A DNA stretch of 64,000 nt from positions 186,001 to 250,000 of the forward strand of contig NZ_BMUL01000006.1 in assembly GCF_014650175.1 (NCBI RefSeq), in the 5' to 3' direction. Below the pieces are notes generated by a model. It was not told the DNA's origin. It saw nothing but the letters and a program-made list of their open reading frames with translations, and did no database searches. Of this stretch, positions 27,526 to 39,180 are shown piece after piece (within the stretch, counting starts at the first letter, position 1; every line of letters starts with the position of its first letter). The stretch is from Streptomyces termitum. GTDB taxonomy: Bacteria > Actinomycetota > Actinomycetes > Streptomycetales > Streptomycetaceae. The position numbers and the translations under genes were made by a program.

Positions 27526-28515
27526 TCAGGCGCGGCCGGTGCCGTCGAGGTGGGCGAAGGCGGCGGTGATGCGGGGGCGGTCGTAGCCGTCGGGTCCCGC
27601 GGCGCCGCTGGAGACCAGGGCGGCGAGGAGCAGCCGGGCCTTGGCGGGGTCGAGCGGGCCGGCCGGGATCAGGCCGTGGTGGAGGAGGTCGTACTCGGAG
27701 CCGGGGCCCCGGTAGGTGGCGGTGAGGCCGGTGCCGGCGCCGGTGCGGGAGGCGAGGACGACGGGGATGCGGCGGGCCAGTGCGGCGAGCGGCTCGACCA
27801 GCCGGGCGGGGGCGTGGCCGGCGCCGAAGGCGGCGACGACGAGGCCCTGGAAGCGGTCGTCGACGGCGGTCAGGAGTTCGCCCCGGTCGCCGAGGACCAG
27901 GGTGACGAGGGCGATCCGGACGGCGGGGTCGTACGAGAGCGGGCCGGACGCGGTGGGGACGGCGGGCCGCAGCAGGACGCGCGGGACGCCCTCGACGACG
28001 GTGCCGAGGGGGCCCGCGCCGGGCGAGGCGAAGGTGGCGACGGAGGTGGTGTGGGTCTTGCGGGCGTGCCGGGCGGCGTGGATCTCGTCGGCGAGGACGA
28101 CGAGGACGCCGAGGCCCCGGCAGCCGGGGTCGGCGGCGACGGCGAGGGCGGCGGCGAGGTTGGCGGGGCCGTCGGCGCCGGGCAGGTCGGCGCGTCGCAT
28201 GGCGCCGGTGACGGCGACGGGGGCCCGGTCGGTGGGGCAGAGCAGGTCGAGGAGGAAGGCGGTCTCCTCCAGGGTGTCGGTGCCCTGGACGACGACCACG
28301 CCGGAGCCGGTGGCGAGGGTGGCGTTCACCTCGGCGGCGAGGGCGGCGAGGTCCTCGGGGGTGAGGGAGGAGGAGGGCAGCCGGCGGAAGTCGCGCAGGG
28401 CGACGTCCTCGGGGGCGCCGAGGGCGGCGAGGACCTCGGGGCCGGTCAGACGGGCCGCGTCACCGCCTCGCGCGGAGATGGTCCCTCCGAGGGTGAAGAC
28501 CGTGACGCGGGCCAT
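27526..28515 (-). CDS. type II-like L-asparaginase
   Basis: A 329-aa amidohydrolase that converts asparagine to aspartate and ammonia. The first catalytic Thr is in TLGGTIS (residue 12), and the second motif VVVVQGTDTLEET (about 77-89) supplies the Thr-Asp pair. AVTGAMRRAD and a Lys/Tyr region follow. No signal peptide is present, so the enzyme is cytoplasmic. The start codon overlaps the stop of the chorismate mutase gene by one base (TGATG), so translation is coupled. Why an asparaginase should be tied to chorismate mutase is unclear. It ends in a hairpin. Confidence 0.92.
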   Translation of the reverse strand: MARVTVFTLGGTISARGGDAARLTGPEVLAALGAPEDVALRDFRRLPSSSLTPEDLAALAAEVNATLATGSGVVVVQGTDTLEETAFLLDLLCPTDRAPVAVTGAMRRADLPGADGPANLAAALAVAADPGCRGLGVLVVLADEIHAARHARKTHTTSVATFASPGAGPLGTVVEGVPRVLLRPAVPTASGPLSYDPAVRIALVTLVLGDRGELLTAVDDRFQGLVVAAFGAGHAPARLVEPLAALARRIPVVLASRTGAGTGLTATYRGPGSEYDLLHHGLIPAGPLDPAKARLLLAALVSSGAAGPDGYDRPRITAAFAHLDGTGRA

Positions 28516-28907
28516 CAGCGGGCGCCGTCCGCGATCGTCTCGTGGTGGCGGATGACCTCGGCGATGATGAAGTTGAGGAGCTTCTCGGCGAAGGCCGGGT
28601 CGAGGCGGGCGCTCTCGGCGAGTTCGCGCAGCCGGGCGATCTGGCGGGCCTCGCGGTCCGGGTCGGCGGGCGGCAGCTGGTGCTCGGCCTTGAGGACGCC
28701 GACCTGCTGGGTGCACTTGAAGCGTTCGGCGAGCATGTGGACGACGGCGGCGTCGATGTTGTCGATGGACTCGCGCAGCCGGGTCAGGTCGGCGCGGACG
28801 GCGGGGTCGATCCCGGTGCTCCCGCCGGTGCCTCCGGGGGCTTTTCCGGGGGTTTCCTCGCGGTTCTCTTCGTGGGCGGCGCTGGTGTCGTTCCTGGTGT
28901 CGCTCAT
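28515..28907 (-). CDS. chorismate mutase (AroQ class)
   Basis: A 130-aa all-helical AroQ-type enzyme that isomerises chorismate to prephenate, the branch to Phe and Tyr. The first 35 residues are Gly/Thr/Glu-rich and probably disordered. The catalytic core starts at DLTRLRESIDNIDAAVVHML, with the Arg of helix 1, FKCTQQVGVLKAEH (Lys of the active site) and FIIAEVIRHHE (late helix). No secretion signal is visible. The stop overlaps the asparaginase start. It lies 11 bases downstream of the AraC-type regulator stop, so it may belong to that transcript. Confidence 0.9.
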   Translation of the reverse strand: MSDTRNDTSAAHEENREETPGKAPGGTGGSTGIDPAVRADLTRLRESIDNIDAAVVHMLAERFKCTQQVGVLKAEHQLPPADPDREARQIARLRELAESARLDPAFAEKLLNFIIAEVIRHHETIADGAR

Positions 28908-28918
28908 GGTCAGCGAGC

Positions 28919-29827
28919 TTAGACGGACTCCCCGGCCGGGGCCGGGGGGTGTTCGGGATCCGGAACGCCGCCGCCCGGAACGCCGCCGCCCGGGGCGCCG
29001 GGGGCGGGGCGGGCCCGCTCGGTGCGGAAGCGGGCGGGGGCGGTGCCGACCCTGCGGGTGAAGAGGCGGGAGAAGTAGGCGGGGTCGTCGTAGCCGACGC
29101 GGCGGGCGACGGCGGCGACGGGGAGTTCGGTGGCGGCGAGGAGTTCCTTGGCGCGGTCGAGGCGGACGGTGAGCAGGTAGTCCTTGGGGCCCCGGCCGGT
29201 GGCGCGGTGGACGGCGGCGCGCAGGGCGGCGGGGGTGAGGCCGTGGCGGGCGGCGTGTTCGGCGACGGTGAGGGGGCGGAAGGCGTCGCGGGCGAGGCCG
29301 GTGAGGACGGGGTCGGTGCCGGGGGCGGGGCCGGTGCCGGCGCGGGTGCGGCGCAGGACGACGAGGAGTTCGTGGACGGCGGCGGCGGTCTCGATCTCCA
29401 GGAGCGGGTTGCCGTGCCGGGCGGCGTGGGCGATGCGGGCGACGACGGCGCGGGCGGGGGCGGCGTCGGTGAGGGGGACGAGGGGCCGGTCGGCGTCGAT
29501 GCAGCCGAGTTCGGCGTAGGCGGCGGTGGCGGGGCCGGTGAAGTCGACGAACGCCTCGTCCCAGCCGGTGGCGGGGTCGGCGCCGTAGTGGTGGGGGACG
29601 CCGGGGGTGAGCCAGAGCAGGGCGGGGGCGGTGACGGGGTGGCGGCGGCCGTCGGGTCCGGCGTACCAGCCGCCGCCGGCGGTGACGAGGACGGCGACGT
29701 GGTGGCCGAGGACGCGGGGGCCGACGACGGGCAGGGTGCCGTGCTGGAGGCCGACGCCGAGGCAGACGAGGCCGAGGCGGTGGTGGACGGGGCCGGGCGT
29801 GAGGTAGCGCGTCCAGGTGTGGTGCAT
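28919..29827 (-). CDS. AraC family transcriptional regulator
   Basis: A 302-aa sugar-type AraC regulator. The N-terminal cupin domain (about 10-150) contains GVPHHYGADPATGWDEAFVD, typical of ligand-sensing AraC proteins. The C-terminal DNA-binding part has two helix-turn-helix motifs: LTVAEHAARHGLTPAALRAAV, and LPVAAVARRVGYDDPAYFSR with FTRRVGTAPARFR. The ATG at 29827 has GGGAGGA about ten bases upstream. It is divergent from a GH35 beta-galactosidase across 79 bases that contain a palindrome, so it most likely controls that gene in response to a galactoside. Confidence 0.92.
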   Translation of the reverse strand: MHHTWTRYLTPGPVHHRLGLVCLGVGLQHGTLPVVGPRVLGHHVAVLVTAGGGWYAGPDGRRHPVTAPALLWLTPGVPHHYGADPATGWDEAFVDFTGPATAAYAELGCIDADRPLVPLTDAAPARAVVARIAHAARHGNPLLEIETAAAVHELLVVLRRTRAGTGPAPGTDPVLTGLARDAFRPLTVAEHAARHGLTPAALRAAVHRATGRGPKDYLLTVRLDRAKELLAATELPVAAVARRVGYDDPAYFSRLFTRRVGTAPARFRTERARPAPGAPGGGVPGGGVPDPEHPPAPAGESV

Positions 29828-29906
29828 CGGCCCGTCCTCCCAAGGTCCAAGCTGCGACGATCTTTGTCCATGGACCGGTCCGCCGCCAGGGGGCGAGGGT
29901 GGGGTC
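29828..29906. promoter_or_regulatory. divergent control region of the AraC regulator and GH35 gene
   Basis: The perfect 10-bp palindrome GTCCATGGAC lies at 29866-29875. Two half-site-like copies, AAGGTCCAAG (about 29842) and TTTGTCCATG (about 29863), repeat in the same direction about 21 bases apart. This spacing of two helical turns is the usual arrangement for an AraC dimer. Confidence 0.4.
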
Positions 29907-31667
29907 ATGAGCACGTTCGCTGTGGGTGACGAGGACTTTCTGCTGGACGGGCGGCCGGTGCGGCTGCTGTCGGGGGCGCTGCACTACTTCCGGGTGCACG
30001 AGGGGCACTGGGGGCACCGGCTGGGGATGCTGCGGGCGATGGGCCTGGAGTGCGTGGAGACGTACGTGCCGTGGAACCTGCACGAGCCGGAGCCCGGCCG
30101 GTACGCGGATCCGGAGGCGCTGGGGCGGTTCCTGGACGCGGTGGCGGCGGCCGGGATGCGGGCGCTGGTGCGGCCGGGGCCGTACATCTGCGCGGAGTGG
30201 GAGAACGGCGGGCTGCCGCACTGGGTGACGGGGCCGCTGGGGCGGCGGGTGCGGACCCGGGACCCGGAGTTCCTGGCGCCGGTGGAGGCGTGGTTCCGGC
30301 GGCTGCTGCCGCAGGTGGTGGCGCGGCAGGCGGACCGGGGCGGTCCGGTGCTGATGGTGCAGGTGGAGAACGAGTACGGGAGTTACGGGAGCGACGCCCG
30401 CTATCTGGAGTGGCTGGCGGGGCTGCTGCGGGAGTGCGGGGTGACGGTGCCGCTGTTCACCTCGGACGGCCCGGAGGACCACATGCTGACGGGCGGTTCG
30501 GTGCCGGGGGTGCTGGCGACGGCCAACTTCGGCTCGGGGGCGCGGGAGGGCTTCGCGGCGCTGCGCCGGCACCGGCCGTCGGGGCCGCTGATGTGCATGG
30601 AGTTCTGGTGCGGCTGGTTCGACCACTGGGGGACGGCGCACGCGGGCCGGGACGCGGCGGACGCGGCCGGGGCGCTGCGGGAGGTCCTGGAGTGCGGGGC
30701 GTCGGTGAACGTCTACATGGCGCACGGCGGGTCGAACTTCGGCGGCTGGGCGGGCGCGAACCGGTCCGGGGAGCTGCACGACGGGGCGCTGCTGCCGACG
30801 GTGACCTCGTACGACTACGACGCGCCGGTGGACGAGCGGGGGCGGCCGACGGAGAAGTTCCACCGCTTCCGGGAGGTGCTCGCGCCGTACGCGGCGGGGC
30901 CGCTGCCGCCGCTCCCGGAGCCGCCGCCGGTGCTGGCGGCGGGCGCGCGGGCGGAGTTCGGGGGGTGGGCGCCGCTCGGCGCGGTCCTGGCGGAGCTGGG
31001 CGGGGCGGAGACGGAGGCGGGGGCGCCGCCCTCGTTCGAGGAGCTGGGCGTGGACCGGGGGCTGGTGCGCTACCGCTTCGCCGTGCCGGGGCCCCGGCGG
31101 CCGTATCCACTGGCGGTGCGGGGGCTGCGGGACCGGGCGCAGGTGTGGGTGGACGGGGTCTTCGCCGGGGTGCTCGCCGAGGAGGACGCGGTGCTGCCGG
31201 AGCCGGTGGCGGGTCCGGCGGTGGTGGAGCTGTGGGTGGAGTCGCTGGGGCGGGTGAACTACGGGCCCCGGCTGGCCGAGCCGAAGGGGCTCACCGGGGG
31301 GCTGCTGCACGAGCGGCAGTACGTGCACGGGGTGCGGGCCCGGGGGCTGCGGCTGGACGCGTTCACGGCGGAGGCGGTGGGCCGGGTGCCGTTCGGGGCG
31401 GTCCCGGCGGGCGGCGGGCACGGGCTCTACCGGGCCGTGGTGGAGGTGTCGGGCGCGGGGGACGCGGAGCTGCGGCTGCCGGGCGCGGGGCGGTGCTTCG
31501 TGTGGGTGAACGGCTTCTGCCTGGGGCGGGCCTGGCCGTCGGCGGGCCCGCAGGAGGGGCTGTTCGTGCCGGGTCCGGTGCTGCGGGAGGGCGCGAACGA
31601 GGTGTGGGTGCTGGAGGTGGAGCCGGCGGTGGGGGGCGGCGGGCCGGAGGGGGTGGAGCTGGCCTGA
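29907..31667 (+). CDS. beta-galactosidase, glycoside hydrolase family 35
   Basis: This 586-aa enzyme should remove terminal beta-galactosyl residues. The TIM barrel starts at FLLDGRPVRLLSGALHYFRV. The acid/base is Glu156 in QVENEYGSYG and the nucleophile is Glu232 in MEFWCGWFDHWG; VNVYMAHGGSNFG closes the barrel. Two beta-sandwich domains follow to the C-terminus, where GRCFVWVNGFCLGRAWP is the usual galactose-binding-like end. There is no signal peptide, so it acts inside the cell on imported oligosaccharides, although no sugar transporter is adjacent. The ATG at 29907 follows GAGGGTGGGG. The upstream AraC gene is its probable regulator. Confidence 0.95.
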   Translation: MSTFAVGDEDFLLDGRPVRLLSGALHYFRVHEGHWGHRLGMLRAMGLECVETYVPWNLHEPEPGRYADPEALGRFLDAVAAAGMRALVRPGPYICAEWENGGLPHWVTGPLGRRVRTRDPEFLAPVEAWFRRLLPQVVARQADRGGPVLMVQVENEYGSYGSDARYLEWLAGLLRECGVTVPLFTSDGPEDHMLTGGSVPGVLATANFGSGAREGFAALRRHRPSGPLMCMEFWCGWFDHWGTAHAGRDAADAAGALREVLECGASVNVYMAHGGSNFGGWAGANRSGELHDGALLPTVTSYDYDAPVDERGRPTEKFHRFREVLAPYAAGPLPPLPEPPPVLAAGARAEFGGWAPLGAVLAELGGAETEAGAPPSFEELGVDRGLVRYRFAVPGPRRPYPLAVRGLRDRAQVWVDGVFAGVLAEEDAVLPEPVAGPAVVELWVESLGRVNYGPRLAEPKGLTGGLLHERQYVHGVRARGLRLDAFTAEAVGRVPFGAVPAGGGHGLYRAVVEVSGAGDAELRLPGAGRCFVWVNGFCLGRAWPSAGPQEGLFVPGPVLREGANEVWVLEVEPAVGGGGPEGVELA

Positions 31668-31699
31668 CCCGTTCCCGCCGTGGAGGGGGCGGGCGCGGG

Positions 31700-31735
31700 A
31701 CGGCCCCGGGGCGCGGTGCCGCGCTCCGGGGCCGT
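31700..31735. terminator. bidirectional hairpin between GH35 and trypsin genes
   Basis: 16-base arms (31700-31715 and 31720-31735) with one G-T pair and a GTGC loop lie between two converging genes. Confidence 0.75.
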
Positions 31736-31749
31736 ACGGGAGGAAGGCG

Positions 31750-35575
<3,826 letters not shown>

Positions 35576-35705
35576 GCCATCGATGCTGACGCGCGTAGAC
35601 CCCGCGCGGAAGCGGGGCCCCGTTCCCTTCCCCGGACGTTCACCGGCCGCCTCCCCTCGTTCACCGGCCCCCGCCGGACGTCCGCACCGCGTCCACGGAA
35701 CGCCC

Positions 35706-35840
35706 GCACGACCGGGGTACGTACGGCCCGGGTGCGTACGGCTCGGTCCCGCACGGCTCGGTTCCGCACGGCCGGGGTGCGTACGGCTCGGTCCCGCACG
35801 GCCGGGACACGCGCGGCCCGGTCCCGTACGGCCGGGGTGC
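35706..35840. repeat. nine tandem 15-bp units
   Basis: Nine head-to-tail 15-base units follow the approximate pattern G(T/C)ACGGC(C/T)CGG(T/G)NCC. GTACGGCTCGGTCCC occurs twice exactly (35736 and 35781), and GTACGGCCGGGGTGC and GCACGGCCGGGGTGC are one change apart. The array ends four bases before the TetR stop codon. Being a multiple of three, it keeps all frames open but encodes only Arg/Ala/Pro/Gly-type strings. Confidence 0.8.
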
Positions 35841-35843
35841 GGC

Positions 35844-36458
35844 TCAGTCCCGTACGGCGATCCCGTCGAGGACCATCGACAGGTACTGCCGGGCGATCTC
35901 CTCCGGGCTGTGCTGCCCGCCCGGCCGGTACCAGGAGGCGGCGACCCAGACCGTGTCGCGGACGAAGCGGTAGGTGAGCCGGACGTCGAGGTCCGCGCGG
36001 AACGTCCCGTCGGCCACCCCGCGCTCCAGCGTCCCCAGCCACGCCTTCTCGAACCGGCGCTGCGAATCGGCCAGGTAGCCGAAGCGGGGCAGGTCCACCA
36101 GGTGGCGGGACTCCCTCTGGTAGATGGCGACGGCGGCCCGGTGCCGGTCGATCTCCCGGAAGGACTCGGTGACCAGGGCTCCGATGGTCGCGCGGGGGCC
36201 GAGCCCGGCGGCGAGCACCGCGTCGTACCCCTCCCACAGCTCGGTGAGGAAGGTCGAGAGGATCTCGTCGAGCATCGACTCCTTGGAGTCGAAGTGGTAG
36301 TAGAGGCTGCCCGCGAGCATCCCCGCCGCGTCCGCGATCTTGCGGACGGTGGTGGCGTTGTACCCCTGCGCGGCGAACACCTCGGCGGCGGTCGCGAGGA
36401 GTTCCCGGCGCCGTTCGGGCGCGGCGGTGGTCACCTGGTTCTTCTTCTTGGCTGGCAC
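35844..36458 (-). CDS. TetR/AcrR family transcriptional regulator
   Basis: A 204-aa repressor-type protein. The N-terminal helix-turn-helix region reads ELLATAAEVFAAQGYNATTV, then RKIADAAGMLAGSLYYHFDS, with a basic AKKKNQ start as in KstR2-like regulators of lipid or acyl-CoA catabolism. The ligand-binding half includes ESRHLVDLPRFGYL and VWVAASWYRPGGQHSPEEIA. That resemblance suggests an acyl-CoA ligand, which is inference only. The GTG at 36458 is the start of homology; the frame stays open upstream. It is 37 bases downstream of the pyridoxamine oxidase-like gene on the same strand. Confidence 0.88.
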   Translation of the reverse strand: MPAKKKNQVTTAAPERRRELLATAAEVFAAQGYNATTVRKIADAAGMLAGSLYYHFDSKESMLDEILSTFLTELWEGYDAVLAAGLGPRATIGALVTESFREIDRHRAAVAIYQRESRHLVDLPRFGYLADSQRRFEKAWLGTLERGVADGTFRADLDVRLTYRFVRDTVWVAASWYRPGGQHSPEEIARQYLSMVLDGIAVRD

Positions 36459-36495
36459 CCGCCCATTGTCGGGCTTCGGCCGGCGGCCCGGCCGC

Positions 36496-37029
36496 TCAGG
36501 GCAGTTCGCGCGCCGGGACGTCGTCGTTGCCCCGGCCCAGCGTGCGGGCCCGGCGGCCCGGCCGCCAGGTGGTGAAGCGGATCTCGTCGCCCTCCACCCG
36601 GACCCTGACGACCTCGCCGGGCACGGCCCGGAAGAGGTGGAAGGGCTGCGGCGCACCCGTCCGTGCCGCGTACGCCGCGAGGAGGGCCGGCTCTGTGACC
36701 TCCTCGGCCCGCCCCGAGATCCGGACGTCGCCGCCGTCCATGTCCGTGCCGGGGCCCGGGTTGGCGAGCAGCGAGAAGCGGGGGTCGCGGCTCAGGTCAC
36801 GCGCCTTGAGGGAGCCCGGCATCATGCCGAGCCACAGCTCGCCGTCCCGGAAGTCGGCCTCGATCCCGCTGAGCCGGGGCGAGCCGTCCTTCCGGAGGGT
36901 GGCAAGAACGTGGTGGACGTACCGGCCGAAGCGCTCGCGCACGGTCGCGGCCAGGACGGGTTCGGCGGCCTCGAAGGCCGCCCAGGAGGGCGTGGGGTCT
37001 CCGGTGGCGGACATGCCTCCAGGAGACAC
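36496..37029 (-). CDS. pyridoxamine 5'-phosphate oxidase-fold (flavin/F420 split-barrel) protein
   Basis: A 177-aa split-barrel protein that should bind FMN or F420. The signature is HHVLATLRKDGSPRLSGIEA followed by LWLGMMPGSLKARDLSRDPR, the phosphate-binding pattern of this superfamily; ADFRDGE and VRISGRAEEV complete the barrel. The substrate is unknown. The GTG at 37029 has AGGAGG 13 bases upstream. An ATG at 37014 is the alternative start, but its GGAGG is only one base away, too close to work well. It may be cotranscribed with the TetR gene. Confidence 0.8.
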   Translation of the reverse strand: MSPGGMSATGDPTPSWAAFEAAEPVLAATVRERFGRYVHHVLATLRKDGSPRLSGIEADFRDGELWLGMMPGSLKARDLSRDPRFSLLANPGPGTDMDGGDVRISGRAEEVTEPALLAAYAARTGAPQPFHLFRAVPGEVVRVRVEGDEIRFTTWRPGRRARTLGRGNDDVPARELP

Positions 37030-37060
37030 CGGAAACCCGACACCTCCTGTCCGGATTACT

Positions 37061-37187
37061 CCGCACGCCTCACACGTCCGTACGCCTCACACTCCCGTAC
37101 GGCCCCGTGCTTCCACACGCCTCACGCTGCCGCACGCCCCGCGCTTCCGCGCGCCCCGGGTCGCCCGCACCCCGGGTCGCCCGCGTC
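37061..37187. repeat. about eight tandem 16-18-bp units
   Basis: Tandem units of the form CCGCACGCCTCACGCTG, CCGTACGCCTCACACTC and CCGCACGCCCCGCGCTT repeat roughly every 17 bases, and the last units drift to CCCGCACCCCGGGTCG. The array fills the space between the VOC gene stop and the upstream end of the oxidase gene. It resembles the 15-bp array at 35706 in its CGTACGGC/CGCACGCC core but has a different period. Confidence 0.65.
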
Positions 37188-37568
37188 TCAGGCTCCCGCC
37201 TCCCGCTCCCCCTTGCTGCGCTCCACGCAGAATTCGTTTCCCTCAGGGTCGAAGAGGGTGACCCAGCCGGTCCCGTCCGGCCGCCGGTGGTCGCCCGCGA
37301 GGGTCGCGCCGAGGGCGAGCAGCCGGTCGACCTCCTCGTCGCGGGTGCGGTCCTGTGGCTGGAGGTCGAGGTGGACCCGGTTCTTGACCGCCTTCGCGTC
37401 GGGGACGCGGATGAAGAGGAGGGCGGCGCCGGCCGACTCGACGAGGGCCTCGGGGTCGCCGGGGTGGTCGTCGTCGGCGAGCCTGCCGTCGAGGACCTGT
37501 GCCCAGAACCCGGCGAGCGTGTAGGGGTCGGCGCAGTCGATGGTGACGTGGCGTACGAGAGAAGTCAT
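37188..37568 (-). CDS. VOC (glyoxalase/bleomycin resistance) family protein
   Basis: A 126-aa one-domain VOC protein. MTSLVRHVTIDCADPYTLAGFW is the family N-terminus, KNRVHLDLQPQDRTRDEE carries a His metal ligand, and WVTLFDPEGNEFCVER contains the C-terminal Glu ligand. Members range from glyoxalases to antibiotic-binding proteins, and nothing here narrows the choice. The ATG at 37568 is the start of homology. It stands alone on the minus strand, with tandem repeats directly downstream. Confidence 0.85.
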   Translation of the reverse strand: MTSLVRHVTIDCADPYTLAGFWAQVLDGRLADDDHPGDPEALVESAGAALLFIRVPDAKAVKNRVHLDLQPQDRTRDEEVDRLLALGATLAGDHRRPDGTGWVTLFDPEGNEFCVERSKGEREAGA

Positions 37569-37624
37569 CCCGTGATGATCCCGGGGAGCACGGCACCGGG
37601 CCACCGTTTTATCGCGGACGCGCC

Positions 37625-37675
37625 GCGGCGCTCGCCCTGTTGTCCTTGGTCGGGGACGGGTCGGGCGAGCGCCGC
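37625..37675 (-). terminator. terminator of the gltBD operon
   Basis: 13-bp perfect arms, GCGGCGCTCGCCC (37625-37637) and GGGCGAGCGCCGC (37663-37675), lie about 45 bases downstream of the gltD stop. Confidence 0.65.
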
Positions 37676-37719
37676 GCTCAGTTCCGCACGTCGTTGTACG
37701 GGACGGTGGTGGGGCCGGA

Positions 37720-39180
37720 TCAGACCAGCAGGGAGCGGTCCGTCGGGCGGATCGGGGCCGGCAGGGAGCTGGCTCCGGTCAGGTGGCGGTCGACGCCTCG
37801 GGCGGCCGAGCGGCCCTCGGCGATGGCCCAGACGATCAGCGACTGGCCGCGGCCGGCGTCACCGGCGACGAAGACGCCATCGACATTGGTGGCGAAGTCC
37901 GCGTCACGGGCGATGTTACCGCGTTCGTCCAGCTCGACGCCGAACTGGGCGACCAGGCCGTTGGCGACGTCGGTGCCGGTGAAGCCCATGGCGAGGGTGA
38001 CCAGCTGGGCGGGGATCTTCCGCTCGGTGCCGGGCTTCTGGGTCAGCCTGCCGTCGACGAACTCGACCTCGACGAGGTGGAGGAACTGGACGTTGCCGTC
38101 CTCGTCGCCCTCGAAGTGGGTGGTGGAGACGGAGTAGACCCGCTCGCCGCCCTCCTCGTGCGCCGAGGTGACCTTGTAGAGCATGGGGAAGGTCGGCCAG
38201 GGCTGGTGGGCGCCGCGCTCCTCGCCCGGCTTCGGCATGATCTCCAGCTGGGTGACGGAGGCCGCGCCCTGGCGGTGGGCGGTGCCGACGCAGTCGGCGC
38301 CGGTGTCGCCGCCGCCGATGACGACGACGTGCTTGCCCTCGGCGGTGATCGGCGGGGCGACGAAGTCGCCCTCGACGACCTTGTTGGCGAGCGGCAGGTA
38401 CTCCATCGCCTGGTGGATGCCGTTGAGCTCGCGGCCCGGGACGGGCAGGTCGCGGGCGGTGGTGGCGCCGGCCGCGACGACGACCGCGTCGAAGCGCTTG
38501 CGCAGGTCGGTGGCGGTGATGTCGCGGCCGACCTCGACGCCGGTGCGGAACTTGGTGCCCTCCGCGCGCATCTGCTCGACGCGGCGGTTGATGTGCCGCT
38601 TCTCCATCTTGAACTCGGGGATGCCGTAGCGGAGCAGACCGCCGATGCGGTCGGCGCGCTCGTACACGACCACGGTGTGGCCGGCCCGGGTGAGCTGCTG
38701 GGCGGCGGCGAGGCCGGCCGGGCCGGAGCCGATGACGGCGACGGTCTTGCCGGAGAGGCGCTCGGGGACCTGCGGGCGGACGTCGCCGCCGTCCCACGCC
38801 TTGTCGATGATCGAGACCTCGACGTTCTTGATGGTGACGGCCGGCTGGTTGATGCCGAGCACGCACGCCGACTCGCAGGGGGCCGGGCAGAGGCGGCCGG
38901 TGAACTCCGGGAAGTTGTTGGTGGCGTGCAGGCGCTCGGACGCCGCCGACCAGTCCTCGCGGTAGGCGTAGTCGTTCCACTCGGGGATGAGGTTCCCGAG
39001 CGGGCAGCCGTTGTGGCAGAACGGGATGCCGCAGTCCATGCAGCGGCCGGCCTGCTTGCTGATGATCGGCAGCAGGGAGCCGGGGACGTAGACCTCGTTC
39101 CAGTCGCGGACGCGCTCCGCGACGGGGCGGGTCTCGGCGACCTCGCGGCCGGTGGTGAGGAAGCCCTTCGGGTCAGCCAT
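37720..39180 (-). CDS. gltD: glutamate synthase (NADPH) small subunit
   Basis: A 486-aa electron-input subunit of GOGAT that passes NADPH electrons through FAD and iron-sulfur clusters to GltB. The N-terminal cluster-binding Cys residues are in [14 protein letters not shown] and [12 protein letters not shown]. The FAD fold follows at [13 protein letters not shown], the NADPH fold at [13 protein letters not shown], and the late [13 protein letters not shown] is typical. Its start lies inside the end of gltB (8-base overlap), so the subunits are co-translated. The last 20 residues are a short non-conserved tail. Confidence 0.97.
   Translation of the reverse strand: MADPKGFLTTGREVAETRPVAERVRDWNEVYVPGSLLPIISKQAGRCMDCGIPFCHNGCPLGNLIPEWNDYAYREDWSAASERLHATNNFPEFTGRLCPAPCESACVLGINQPAVTIKNVEVSIIDKAWDGGDVRPQVPERLSGKTVAVIGSGPAGLAAAQQLTRAGHTVVVYERADRIGGLLRYGIPEFKMEKRHINRRVEQMRAEGTKFRTGVEVGRDITATDLRKRFDAVVVAAGATTARDLPVPGRELNGIHQAMEYLPLANKVVEGDFVAPPITAEGKHVVVIGGGDTGADCVGTAHRQGAASVTQLEIMPKPGEERGAHQPWPTFPMLYKVTSAHEEGGERVYSVSTTHFEGDEDGNVQFLHLVEVEFVDGRLTQKPGTERKIPAQLVTLAMGFTGTDVANGLVAQFGVELDERGNIARDADFATNVDGVFVAGDAGRGQSLIVWAIAEGRSAARGVDRHLTGASSLPAPIRPTDRSLLV

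Noticed and set aside
35706..35840. CRISPR array
   Set aside because: Units are contiguous 15-mers with no spacers, and no cas gene is nearby.
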